Assembly: GCA_016776725.1 (NCBI GenBank)
Contig: JADHSV010000003.1
Location: 25,806-89,805 of the forward strand
Reading direction: 5' to 3'
Origin: Rhodospirillales bacterium
GTDB taxonomy: Bacteria > Pseudomonadota > Alphaproteobacteria > Rhodospirillales > Shumkoniaceae
DNA length: 64,000 nt
The notes under the pieces: model-generated
Databases searched by the model: none
What the model was told of the DNA's origin: nothing
The model's input: only the letters and a program-made list of their open reading frames with translations
Translations under genes and position numbers: made by a program
Shown here: positions 21,384 through 30,234 of the stretch, one piece after another
How positions within the stretch are numbered: the first letter of the stretch is position 1
Layout of the letters: every line of letters begins with the position of its first letter

Positions 21384-22271
21384 CTACTCGAGGGTTTCGT
21401 CGATGGCTTTGATGATGCCGGCCTGATCCAGTTTGGCTCCGCCGTCTTCGATCAGCTTGTCCCACAGGCCCAGATTAAGGCGCGTTGACGGCAGTTCGAG
21501 ATCGTACTCGGCGCCCAGTTCAAGGGCCTGGGCCATGTCCTTGCGTTGAATGGTGGCGTGCGCGCCGGGGGTATAGTCGCAATCGATCATACGCTGGCCG
21601 TGAACTTCCAAAATACGTGACGCGGCGAACCCACCCATGAGCGCCTCGCGCACCTTTGCCGCATCGACGCCGGCGCGCCGCGCCAAACTGATGGCTTCGG
21701 CAACGGCCCCCAGGGTCAGCCCGACAATCACCTGATTGGCCGCTTTGGCCACGTGTCCCGCGCCGATGCCGCCGATGTGGGTCACGCTGTTTCCCAACAC
21801 GTCGAATACCGGTTTGGCGCGTGAAAAAGCAGCATCGGTTCCGCCTGCCATGATGGTCAACGACCCTTCGCGTGCGCCGATCTCGCCGCCGGACACGGGC
21901 CCGTCGACGTAGTCCCCGCCACGCCCGGTCACAGCCTTGGCAAAGCGCTTGGTGGCGCTGGCCAATGTTGTTCCCATATCGATGACCAGAGTGCCCGGCG
22001 CGATCGCCTGGGCGACGCCGTCGGCGCCCAGCACCACAGTCTCCACCGCCGCCGTGTCCGTTACCATGAAGATAACAATTTCCGAGCGCGCGGCGGCATC
22101 GCCGGGGCTGGTTGCTGGGCTTGCCCCGTCGGCCACCAGCGCCGCCAGCGCATCTTCCGCGACATCGAACACAACGATGTTCGCGCCCGCCGCCATGAGG
22201 TTGCGGCTCATCCATTTGCCCATCAGGCCCAGGCCGATGAACCCGATCGTACTAGCGGCAAGTTCAGTCAT
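21384..22271 (-). CDS. NAD(P)-dependent beta-hydroxyacid dehydrogenase
   Basis: The 295-residue protein belongs to the 3-hydroxyisobutyrate dehydrogenase / tartronate semialdehyde reductase family. The N-terminus is the Rossmann motif IGFIGLGLMGKWMSRNL. The substrate motif YVDGPVSGGEIGAREGSLTIMAGG (near residue 122) and the catalytic lysine in GHVAKAANQVIV follow. The helical C-terminal domain includes the expected HxxxxxKDMAQAL. The exact substrate cannot be decided. It is the downstream partner of the TerB-like gene: its ATG overlaps that gene's TGA stop by four bases. Confidence 0.92.
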   Translation of the reverse strand: MTELAASTIGFIGLGLMGKWMSRNLMAAGANIVVFDVAEDALAALVADGASPATSPGDAAARSEIVIFMVTDTAAVETVVLGADGVAQAIAPGTLVIDMGTTLASATKRFAKAVTGRGGDYVDGPVSGGEIGAREGSLTIMAGGTDAAFSRAKPVFDVLGNSVTHIGGIGAGHVAKAANQVIVGLTLGAVAEAISLARRAGVDAAKVREALMGGFAASRILEVHGQRMIDCDYTPGAHATIQRKDMAQALELGAEYDLELPSTRLNLGLWDKLIEDGGAKLDQAGIIKAIDETLE

Positions 22272-22690
22272 TCGTCGTCTTTCGGAGAATAGGTCGCGAA
22301 ACGTGCGCTGGCGCCGCGCTCGATCCCGGCGGCGACCAACCGGTCAACAGCCAATTCGTGGCGCGCCAATTCCAGAAGCCGAAGCTCCTCCTGCTGCACA
22401 TCGCCATCCACGACAACGACATCGCAGGCCAGGGCATAGGCCGTTTCCCGTAACTTTTTCGGTAGCGATTTCTTGATGATCGCGAAGGCGTTTTCCAGGC
22501 CCTTTTCATCATCCAGCAGATCGGCGCATTTTTCGACCGCCGCGGGAAGATCGTTCCTATCGAAGCCCTCAAACACCGGAAGATTGGAGATGATATGGCC
22601 GATACGGTGAAATTCGGCATCCGTCATTTCGGCGTCGGATACCGAGGCAAGAACCATGGTGTAAATCAACGCGGTTTGGTGATCGATCAT
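22268..22690 (-). CDS. TerB-like helical protein
   Basis: The 140-residue, all-helical acidic protein matches the TerB (tellurite-resistance B-like) fold: repeated short helices with acidic loop pairs such as SVSDAEMTDAEF and VVVDGDVQQEEL, which can bind metal ions in the family. Despite the family name, isolated TerB-like proteins in Alphaproteobacteria are widespread and have no proven tellurite role. It overlaps the dehydrogenase gene by four bases and is probably its operon partner. Function is unknown. Confidence 0.8.
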   Translation of the reverse strand: MIDHQTALIYTMVLASVSDAEMTDAEFHRIGHIISNLPVFEGFDRNDLPAAVEKCADLLDDEKGLENAFAIIKKSLPKKLRETAYALACDVVVVDGDVQQEELRLLELARHELAVDRLVAAGIERGASARFATYSPKDDE

Positions 22691-22772
22691 TTGATCCTCG
22701 CTGCTTTAAAAGCACATGCGTAAATGTACTCCATTTCAGCCCGCGCGCGTCAAGATTCCTGCAAAAACGGGA

Positions 22773-25520
22773 TCAAGATGTTTCCCTCAAGAATTCGTGA
22801 GTCAGACTTATTGCGTCGGCAAGACCGACGCGTTCCATAACGACGCCTTCGGGAAAGGCCGACGCAAACCGCGACGGCATGGCCCGATCCAGCATGACGA
22901 ATACACCGTGATCATCGGCACGGCGGATCAGGCGGCCATAGGCCTGCTTGAGTTTAAGCCTTGTCAGCATGGCGTCATAACGGCTGCCGCCAAAGGCTTC
23001 CTTGCGCGCACGGTGCAATATGGTTGGCCGCGGCCACGGCACCCGGTCGAACACGATCAGGCGCAAAGAACGTCCCGGCACATCGACCCCGTCGCGAACG
23101 GCGTCGGTGCCCAGCAGGCACGTTTTTTCCTCGGCCCGGAATATGTCGATCAGCGTGCCGGTATCCATGGTGTCAATGTGCTGGGACAAAAGCTTGTACC
23201 CGGCCTCATCGAGCGGCGAGGCGATACGTTTATGAACTTCGCGCATACGCGCGATGGCCGTGAACAGCCCCAGTCCGCCGCCGCCGGCGGCCAGAAACAG
23301 CTCGCGGTAGGCGGACGCCACCTGGGCTGCGTCGTTGCGGTTCACATCGCCAACCACCAGAACCCGCGTCTGCGCCGGATAGTCAAACGGCGAGGCCACG
23401 GCGTCGCGCTCGATGCGCGCCTGCACATGATCGACACCGACCCGAATGTCCGCAGCCTTCCAGTCGTCCTCGGTTTCGCCGGTCCCGTCACGTAAGGACG
23501 CGGACGTCACCAACAGGCCATGGGCCGGTTCGGCAACGGTTTGCGCAAACGGGCGCATGGGGTCGATCCAGTGGCGGTGCATGCCGACATCGATTTCATT
23601 GCCGCCGCCCCGTTCCACGGCATACCAGTCGACGAAATCCTCGGGCTTGTCGCCTTGCAACGCGGCGATCATGGCCCGCCACGCGCCGATGGCCATGACG
23701 CCGCGGCGTTGCAGGCTGCGGCAAACCGAATCGATACGTCCGCGCTGTGCGGACTCCAGAGCGTCCGCATCGTCATCAAGCTTCGCCATCAGGCCTTTGA
23801 TCAATAAAGACATAGGGGCGGACAGCCTTTTTAGGGCGGCGTCAAGGGCGTCGGCGGCGTCCATCAGCGCGGGCACCGGCGGCAAGGGGTGGCATTCCAG
23901 GCCATAGGACGTGCCGTGCGAGGGATCGCGGGCGAAAACCTGCTGACGGACAAGGGCCAAAAACGCTTCGGCCGGACCTTGTGCGCCACCGCCGGCTATG
24001 CGTTGGCGCCAACCGATCCCGGGCAGGGCGCGGGTGGCCGCCAGAAGGTCGTCCAGCGCTTCGCGAAGTTTGTCGTCGTCGCCCAAAAGGTCATCCAGGC
24101 GCGCCTTGAGCCCGCGGCTACGCGAACGCCCACGGGCTTCGGCCCCCAGCAGCCAGCGCCGCAACTCCGCCGTTTCCATGCCCGTCAGATGGGCCGAAAA
24201 CGCAGCATCCGCCGCATCGAAAAGATGATGGCCTTCGTCGAAAACATAGCGGGTGGGAACGCTGGCCTCATCGCCGCCGCCCATGGCTGCCTGGATCAGC
24301 ACCAGGGCATGATTGGCGACCACGATCTCGGCATTGCGCGCCCGCCTGATCGAACGTTCGACAAAGCATTTCCGATAATGCGCGCAGGCGGAATAAACGC
24401 ATTCGCCACGTGTATCGGTCAGATCGGTGGTCAGCCTCGGCCCCACGAGATCGGCCAGCCATGCCGGAAAATCACCGCCGACCATATCACCGTCGCGGCT
24501 GGCCAGCGCCCAACGCGCCATCAGGCCCAAAGGCACCGCATCGGCCCCGCCGCGCGGCGGAACGCGCGCCACCGCCTCGTCCATGTTCAACAGGCAGAAA
24601 TAGTTTTCCCGGCCCTTGCGAATAACCACCTTGCGCACCTTTTCGTCCGGGTCCGTGTAGACCCGGTCCAGCTCGGCATCCAACTGGCGTTGCAGATTGC
24701 GCGTAAACGTGCTGATCCACACGCTGGCCTCGTTTTTTTCCGCCCACACGCTGGCCGGCGCCAGGTAGCCCAGTGTTTTGCCAACTCCGGTTCCCGCTTC
24801 GGCAATCACGAAATGCGGCTCGCCCGCCTTGTCTCGCGCCCGGAACGCACCCGCTGCCGCCGATGCATACTGCACCTGTTCGGGACGGTCCTCAGCCCCC
24901 TCTCCCAGCAGCCGGATCAGCCGCCCGCGCGCCTCGACCGGTTCGACCGGCCAGTCCCCGGCAGGCGCTTCCGGCGGCCGGTCAGACCATTCGCGCATCC
25001 GCATCCAGACCCGAAGGCCGTTGGCGAGACTGCGCGAATGAGGCTCTTCTCCCGCCCCCAACGCGGCCAGCACGGCAGCCCCCCATAACCACCCGCCGCG
25101 CGCCATCGGCCAGGCGACGGCCATGGCGGATGGCCCCGCCTCGCCGATATCGGCAAGCAATAAGCGGGTCGCCGCAATCAGGGTTTCGGCCTCTTGTTCC
25201 AGATTGCGCGGAATCGGTAGGCCAAGGGCCTCGGCCAGACCACGCGGCGTTGGCAGGCAAAATCTTGCCGGGCGCGCGAAGGCAAACAGTTCCAGCACGT
25301 CATGAGCCTGCATGCGGCCGCATCCCAGCCGCCCAGCGGTGACCCCTGCATGACAAACCAGCGGCGGCGGCGAATCGGCGATCCGCGCGGCCGCCTCTTT
25401 CGTGGAAAGGGTCTCGATCTCGCCGTCGGGCGATATCCAGGCGGCCGTGCGAAGCCCGGTGGCGACTGCGGGAACCTCGGGAATGAGAATACGGGCGGGA
25501 GTGTTGGTAGCGGGCGTCAT
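22773..25520 (-). CDS. dinG: DinG/XPD-type iron-sulfur DNA helicase
   Basis: This 915-residue superfamily 2 helicase unwinds DNA 5'-3' and resolves D-loops, R-loops or forks. It has Walker A GTGVGKTLGYL (about residue 240), four cysteines for a [4Fe-4S] cluster (YFCLLN, then C-C-C in GECVYSACAHYRKCF), the DEAH-like VFDEGHHLF and C-terminal motifs such as LIVFDRVPWPRP and AYGRLIRRADDHG. The first 230 or so residues are an alphaproteobacterial extension placed where other DinG proteins have an exonuclease, but no DEDD residues are visible. The ATG at 25520 was chosen because upstream codons read through A+T-poor non-conserved sequence. Confidence 0.93.
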   Translation of the reverse strand: MTPATNTPARILIPEVPAVATGLRTAAWISPDGEIETLSTKEAAARIADSPPPLVCHAGVTAGRLGCGRMQAHDVLELFAFARPARFCLPTPRGLAEALGLPIPRNLEQEAETLIAATRLLLADIGEAGPSAMAVAWPMARGGWLWGAAVLAALGAGEEPHSRSLANGLRVWMRMREWSDRPPEAPAGDWPVEPVEARGRLIRLLGEGAEDRPEQVQYASAAAGAFRARDKAGEPHFVIAEAGTGVGKTLGYLAPASVWAEKNEASVWISTFTRNLQRQLDAELDRVYTDPDEKVRKVVIRKGRENYFCLLNMDEAVARVPPRGGADAVPLGLMARWALASRDGDMVGGDFPAWLADLVGPRLTTDLTDTRGECVYSACAHYRKCFVERSIRRARNAEIVVANHALVLIQAAMGGGDEASVPTRYVFDEGHHLFDAADAAFSAHLTGMETAELRRWLLGAEARGRSRSRGLKARLDDLLGDDDKLREALDDLLAATRALPGIGWRQRIAGGGAQGPAEAFLALVRQQVFARDPSHGTSYGLECHPLPPVPALMDAADALDAALKRLSAPMSLLIKGLMAKLDDDADALESAQRGRIDSVCRSLQRRGVMAIGAWRAMIAALQGDKPEDFVDWYAVERGGGNEIDVGMHRHWIDPMRPFAQTVAEPAHGLLVTSASLRDGTGETEDDWKAADIRVGVDHVQARIERDAVASPFDYPAQTRVLVVGDVNRNDAAQVASAYRELFLAAGGGGLGLFTAIARMREVHKRIASPLDEAGYKLLSQHIDTMDTGTLIDIFRAEEKTCLLGTDAVRDGVDVPGRSLRLIVFDRVPWPRPTILHRARKEAFGGSRYDAMLTRLKLKQAYGRLIRRADDHGVFVMLDRAMPSRFASAFPEGVVMERVGLADAISLTHEFLRETS

Positions 25521-25711
25521 GGCGCGCAGTATAGAGCCCCGTTTTCGATCCGGCCACGCACGAATAGGACCGGGTGGCGACAACACGAGAATGAGAACAA
25601 TTCCACGCATTGACAATTCGCCTTCCAAGGCCTTAGTTAACTTAACGATTCACAGGTCTGAAGCGGGCGCTGTCGTGCGTTTCGCAGACTTGTTGCAGGG
25701 AGTATCAAAAT

Positions 25712-27268
25712 ATGAATAAACGAATGTTTGGATTGGCTGCCGGTTTTGCCGCTGCGATGATGATCGTGGGCGCCGCGCAGGCCAAGACCCTGAAAATGGC
25801 CTACGACGCCGATCCGGTGTCGCTGGACCCGCACGAGCAGCTTTCGGGCGGCACGCTGCAACTGTCGCATATGATCTTCGATCCGCTGGTCCGCTGGAAC
25901 AAGGATCATGGGATCGACGCCCGTCTGGCGAAAAGCTGGAAACGCATTGACCCGCTGACGGTTCGCTTCGAGCTGAACAATGGCGTGAAATTCCACAGCG
26001 GCAACGAACTGACTTCGACCGACGTGAAATGGACGTTCGACCGGCTCAAAGTCAGCCCCGATTTCAAGGGCCTTTTCACAATCTTCAAGGAACTGAAGGT
26101 GGTGGATGCCGACACGTTCGAGTTGGTGACCACGGAACCGTTCCCGCTGGTTCTTAATCTGGCGACCTATATCTTCCCGATGGATTCCAAGTTCTACACG
26201 GGCACCGACGCCAACGGCAAAGACAAGGGCGCCCTGGTCAAGCATGGCAACACGTTTGCTTCGACCAACGTTTCGGGAACCGGCCCCTACATCGTGACGT
26301 CTCGCGAACAGGGCGTACGGGTGGAATTCAAGCGCTTTGGCGATTATTGGGACAAGAAATCGCCGGGTAACGCCGACAACGTGATCCTGACCCCCATCAA
26401 GGAAGGTCCGACCCGTGTGGCCGCGCTGCTTTCCGGTGATGTCGATTTCATCGCGCCGGTTCCGCCGACCGATCTTGATCGCATCGGCAAGGATCCGAAG
26501 GTCGACCTCATCACCATGTCCGGCACCCGGATCATCACCTTCCAGATGAACCAGAAGCGCGTCGAAGCTTTCAAGAATCCGAAGGTTCGTCTGGCCATCG
26601 TCAATGCCATTAACAATACCGGCATTGTCCAAAAGATCATGAAGGGCTTCGGAACGCCTGCGGCCCAGAACAGCCCCAAGGGCTATCTCGGCCACGACGC
26701 ATCGCTGACACCGCGTTACGACCTGGGCAAAGCCAAGCAACTGATGAAGGAAGCCGGTTTTGAGAAGGGCTTCTCCATCACCATGATGGCGCCGAACAAC
26801 CGCTACGTTAACGATTACAAGATCGCCGAAGCGGTTGCTTCCATGCTTTCCAAGATCAACATCAAGGTTGACCTGACCACCATGCCGAAGGCCCAGTACT
26901 GGCCCAAGTTCGACGAGCAGGCTGCCGACATGATGATGATCGGCTGGCATTCGGATACCGAAGATTCTACCAACTTCTCCGAATTCCTGATGATGACGCC
27001 CAACAAGGACACGGGCAAAGGCCAATACAACGGCGGCAACTTCTCCAACGCCGAGTTGGACAAGCTGACCCTGCAAAGCCAGGGCATGACCGACGAAGCC
27101 GCGCGCATCAAGGTGCTGAAAAGCATCGAAGGCATTGCCTACGCCGAAGCCGCCTTCGTTCCGCTGCACTGGCAAGACCTTGCCTGGGCCGCCAAGAAGG
27201 GCGTTGGCGCCGAGGCCATTCTTAACGTCATGAATTTCCCCTACATCGGGGATATCGTGATCAAGTAA
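25712..27268 (+). CDS. Peptide-type ABC transporter substrate-binding protein
   Basis: The 518-residue periplasmic protein belongs to solute-binding family 5 (oligopeptide, dipeptide or nickel). It has a signal peptide cleaved after AQA (residue 24), then KMAYDADPVSLDPHEQ, the standard mature start, and WTFDRLK and FPLVLNLA segments typical of the fold. The ATG follows a GCAGGGAG site. A perfect -35 box, TTGACA, lies at 25610-25615, but no convincing -10 box is seen. It is the first gene of the importer cluster; a hairpin after its stop probably lowers expression of the membrane genes relative to it. Substrate is not predictable. Confidence 0.95.
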   Translation: MNKRMFGLAAGFAAAMMIVGAAQAKTLKMAYDADPVSLDPHEQLSGGTLQLSHMIFDPLVRWNKDHGIDARLAKSWKRIDPLTVRFELNNGVKFHSGNELTSTDVKWTFDRLKVSPDFKGLFTIFKELKVVDADTFELVTTEPFPLVLNLATYIFPMDSKFYTGTDANGKDKGALVKHGNTFASTNVSGTGPYIVTSREQGVRVEFKRFGDYWDKKSPGNADNVILTPIKEGPTRVAALLSGDVDFIAPVPPTDLDRIGKDPKVDLITMSGTRIITFQMNQKRVEAFKNPKVRLAIVNAINNTGIVQKIMKGFGTPAAQNSPKGYLGHDASLTPRYDLGKAKQLMKEAGFEKGFSITMMAPNNRYVNDYKIAEAVASMLSKINIKVDLTTMPKAQYWPKFDEQAADMMMIGWHSDTEDSTNFSEFLMMTPNKDTGKGQYNGGNFSNAELDKLTLQSQGMTDEAARIKVLKSIEGIAYAEAAFVPLHWQDLAWAAKKGVGAEAILNVMNFPYIGDIVIK

Positions 27269-27293
27269 GCGTACAATGTGCGCCTAACAAAAA

Positions 27294-27317
27294 TGGGGCC
27301 GCCCTTGTGGCGGTCCC
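27294..27317 (+). promoter_or_regulatory. Hairpin between binding-protein and permease genes
   Basis: GGGGCCGCC and GGCGGTCCC pair (one G-T wobble) around the loop cttgt, followed by ATGTTTGTTC. It lies 26 bases after the binding-protein stop. In ABC import operons such hairpins often stabilise the upstream message or partly terminate transcription; that role here is inferred. Confidence 0.7.
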
Positions 27318-27340
27318 ATGTTTGTTCAAGGAGAATAACC

Positions 27341-28330
27341 ATCGACTATCTGGTATTCGCCGGACAAAGGCTGTTGCAGGCGACGCTTGTTATGTTCGTC
27401 ATCAGCCTCATCGGCTTTTCCATTCAGGATAATCTGGGAGACCCGTTGCGCGAGCTTCTGGGTCAATCGGTGTCGGAAGCCGAACGCGAGGCGTTACGGG
27501 ATGAAATGGGCCTGAACGATCCGTTCTTTGTGCAATACGGACGGTTCATCACCAACGCCGTTCAGGGTGACCTGGGCACATCGTACTTTTTCAAACGCCC
27601 CGCCCTTCAGGTCATCGCCGATAAATTTCCGGCAACGCTGGATCTGGTCATCGGCGCGACCCTGATTATCGTATTGATTTCCGTTCCCGTCGGCGTTTAT
27701 TGCGCCATTAGGCCCAATGCGTGGCTGGCCCGCGCGGTCATGGGGATCAGTATCGTCGGCATATCAATCCCGGTCTTCCTGACCGCGATTTTCTCGATTT
27801 ATCTATTTGCGGTCACGCTGGGATGGATGCCGTCCTTCGGTCGCGGCGAGGACTTGGTCGAAATATTCCCCGGATGGAAAACCGGGTTCTTCACCAAAGA
27901 CGGTTTTGCCCATCTGGTTCTGCCCTGCGTTTCGTTATCTTCAATCATGCTGCCGCTGTTTATCCGGCTGATCCGATCGGAGATGCGCGAAATTCTCGAA
28001 TCCGAATACGTTCGTTTCGCCTGGGCCAAGGGGCTGGCCCCCAAGCGTGTGTGGTTTTTGCACGCCCTGAAAAACACCATGCTTCCGGTCGTGACCGTGG
28101 GCGGCGTACAGATCGGCACCATGCTGGCCTACACCATTTTGACGGAAACCGTTTTTCAGTGGCCGGGCATGGGCTTTTTGTTTCTTGAGGCGGTCAACCG
28201 CGTCGATACGCCGCTGATCATTTCCTACATCATTGTCGTCGGGCTGATCTTCGTCGTCACCAACACGGTGGTTGATCTGCTTTATACCTGGGTCAATCCC
28301 ACGGTGAAGATTACGGGGCGCGGACGATGA
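27341..28330 (+). CDS. ABC importer permease, DppB-like
   Basis: This inner-membrane permease has six transmembrane segments and the EAA loop EYVRFAWAKGLAPKRVWFLHALKN that docks the ATPase. The family start (a helix like DYLVFAGQRLLQA) coincides with base 27341, where AAGGAG lies seven bases upstream, but the codon there is ATC, not ATG, GTG or TTG. In-frame alternatives are GTG 27278, ATG 27293 and TTG 27305, all of which translate the hairpin and lack a ribosome site. I set the start at 27341 (329 residues) as the best-supported position. The end overlaps the next permease by four bases. Confidence 0.88.
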   Translation: MDYLVFAGQRLLQATLVMFVISLIGFSIQDNLGDPLRELLGQSVSEAEREALRDEMGLNDPFFVQYGRFITNAVQGDLGTSYFFKRPALQVIADKFPATLDLVIGATLIIVLISVPVGVYCAIRPNAWLARAVMGISIVGISIPVFLTAIFSIYLFAVTLGWMPSFGRGEDLVEIFPGWKTGFFTKDGFAHLVLPCVSLSSIMLPLFIRLIRSEMREILESEYVRFAWAKGLAPKRVWFLHALKNTMLPVVTVGGVQIGTMLAYTILTETVFQWPGMGFLFLEAVNRVDTPLIISYIIVVGLIFVVTNTVVDLLYTWVNPTVKITGRGR

Positions 28331-29250
28331 ACGCGGCCATCAGGCGCTTCGCGCAATCCAACTTCATGTACAGTTTCGGGCGCGACAAAGTGGCCATGGT
28401 CAGTTTCGCCATCCTGGCCGCGTTTGTCATTCTGGCTTTCTCGGCCCCGCTGATCGCCCCTTATGACCCTTACGATCAGACGACCATCGACATCATGGAT
28501 TCCGAAATCCCGCCGGCATGGCAGGACGAAGGCGAGGCCCGCTTCTTGCTGGGCACCGACGCGCAAGGGCGCGACATGCTGTCGACCATTCTTTACGGCA
28601 CGCGGATATCCATCATTATCGGCGTGTGCGCCGTTTTAATGCAGATGTTCTTGGGGATCACCATCGGGCTGGTATCCGGTTACGTCGGCGGGCGCATCGA
28701 AAGTTTCTTCATGCGGCTGGCCGATATCCAGCTATCGCTGTCCACATTGATGCTGGCCATCGTGGCACTGGCCATTTTCCAGGCGGCATTCAGCGCCGAG
28801 GCCTATTCCGATCTGGCCATCATAATGCTGATTATGGTCATCGGGTTCGCCGAATGGCCGCAATACGCGCGCACCATCCGCGCTTCCGTGCTGGCCGAAA
28901 AGAAGAAGGAATACGTGGACGCCGCGCGCGTGATCGGCCTGGGCGCGCCGACCATCATGTTCAAGCACATCTTGCCCAATACGCTGTCGCCGCTGCTGGT
29001 GATTTCCACCGTTCAGGTGGCCAACGCGATTATCTCCGAAGCGGCGCTCTCGTTCCTCGGTCTTGGAATACCGGTGACTAAACCATCGCTGGGTTCGCTG
29101 ATCAATTCAGGCTTCGAGTTTATTTTCAGCGGCTCGTGGTGGATAACGGCCATTCCATCGATCGTTCTGATCGCCCTGATCCTGTGCATCAATTTGCTGG
29201 GTGATTGGGTGCGTGATGCCCTTAATCCAAAAATCTACAAGGAGAAATAG
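28327..29250 (+). CDS. ABC importer permease, DppC-like
   Basis: The 307-residue second permease of the importer has an N-terminal cytoplasmic stretch, a first helix, the periplasmic loop with FLLGTDAQGRDMLSTILYGTRIS (the DppC/OppC signature, near residue 75), five more helices and the EAA loop KKEYVDAARVIGLGAPTIMFKHILPN. Its ATG overlaps the TGA of the previous gene (ATGA), indicating coupled translation. It pairs with the DppB-like subunit to form the channel. Confidence 0.96.
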   Translation: MNAAIRRFAQSNFMYSFGRDKVAMVSFAILAAFVILAFSAPLIAPYDPYDQTTIDIMDSEIPPAWQDEGEARFLLGTDAQGRDMLSTILYGTRISIIIGVCAVLMQMFLGITIGLVSGYVGGRIESFFMRLADIQLSLSTLMLAIVALAIFQAAFSAEAYSDLAIIMLIMVIGFAEWPQYARTIRASVLAEKKKEYVDAARVIGLGAPTIMFKHILPNTLSPLLVISTVQVANAIISEAALSFLGLGIPVTKPSLGSLINSGFEFIFSGSWWITAIPSIVLIALILCINLLGDWVRDALNPKIYKEK

Positions 29251-29253
29251 GGC

Positions 29254-30234
29254 ATGGCGCTGCTGGAGGTCAAAAACCTGGGCATCGAATTCCCCATGCG
29301 CCGCGAGGTTCTGCGGGCGCTGCAGGGCGTCAGTTTCTCGCTTGATGCGGGCGAACGGCTGGGAATCGTGGGCGAGAGCGGAGCCGGGAAATCCATCGCC
29401 GCGTTTGCCATCATCAACCTTCTGTCGAAGCCCGGTCGCATCAACGCCGGTGAGATCCTTTTCGAGGGCCGCGACCTGACCGTTCTGGACGATAACGCCA
29501 TGCGCGATATCCGGGGAAACCGGATCAGCATGATCTTCCAGGATCCGATGATGACGCTGAACCCGGTGTTGACCATCGAAACCCAGATGATCGAGGTTTT
29601 GAAGGCGCATCGGGAAATCTCGGACAATGACGCGCGGAAAATCGCCGTGGAGAAATTGCGTGAGGTGGCCATTCCGTCGCCGGAAGACCGCCTGAAAAGC
29701 TATCCGCATGAACTGTCGGGCGGTCAGCGTCAGCGCGTGGTCATCGCCACGGCGCTCCTTACCAACCCCTCGATCATTATTGCCGACGAACCCTCGACGG
29801 CGCTGGATGTAACCATCCAGGCCGGGATCATGGCGTTGATGCTGAACCTTTGTAAAAGCCACGACATGGGCCTGATCCTGATCACCCATGATCTGGCCGT
29901 GGTTTCGCAGGTGACCGAGCGGGTCGTCGTCATGTATGCGGGACGCGTTGTCGAGGAAGGTCCGACGGCTGATATCGTCACCCACCCCAAACACCCTTAC
30001 ACACGGGGCCTCATTGCCGCCCTGCCGCAGGAAGGTACGGCCGGCAAGCGGCTCAACCAAATTCCAGGATCCATGCCCACATTGGACGCCATTCCCGACG
30101 GCTGCGCCTTCCATCCGCGCTGCCCGCACGCCGACGACGTTTGCCGCGCCTCGGTGCCGGAAATCGTTAAGGTCGGCAACCAATTCAGCCGATGCGTCAA
30201 AGCGACCGAGTTGGCCGAGGAGAATTCCCTATGA
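29254..30234 (+). CDS. ABC importer ATP-binding protein, DppD-like
   Basis: The 326-residue ATPase has Walker A GESGAGKS, the Q-loop in MIFQDPMMTLNP, the signature HELSGGQRQRVVIA, Walker B IIIADEPSTALDV and the switch His in LITHDLAV. The C-terminus holds the oligopeptide/dipeptide extension with FHPRCPHADDVCRA, cysteines that may bind an iron-sulfur cluster or zinc. It begins four bases after the permease stop, and its end overlaps the second ATPase by four bases. The two ATPases form a heterodimer driving import. Confidence 0.96.
   Translation: MALLEVKNLGIEFPMRREVLRALQGVSFSLDAGERLGIVGESGAGKSIAAFAIINLLSKPGRINAGEILFEGRDLTVLDDNAMRDIRGNRISMIFQDPMMTLNPVLTIETQMIEVLKAHREISDNDARKIAVEKLREVAIPSPEDRLKSYPHELSGGQRQRVVIATALLTNPSIIIADEPSTALDVTIQAGIMALMLNLCKSHDMGLILITHDLAVVSQVTERVVVMYAGRVVEEGPTADIVTHPKHPYTRGLIAALPQEGTAGKRLNQIPGSMPTLDAIPDGCAFHPRCPHADDVCRASVPEIVKVGNQFSRCVKATELAEENSL

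Noticed and set aside
22268..22690. Tellurite resistance locus
   Set aside because: Only a single TerB-like protein is present; no terA, terC, terD or terE genes accompany it.
25637..27175. A 512-codon minus-strand frame opposite the substrate-binding protein
   Set aside because: The plus-strand protein has a signal peptide and full family motifs; the antisense product has no recognisable domain.
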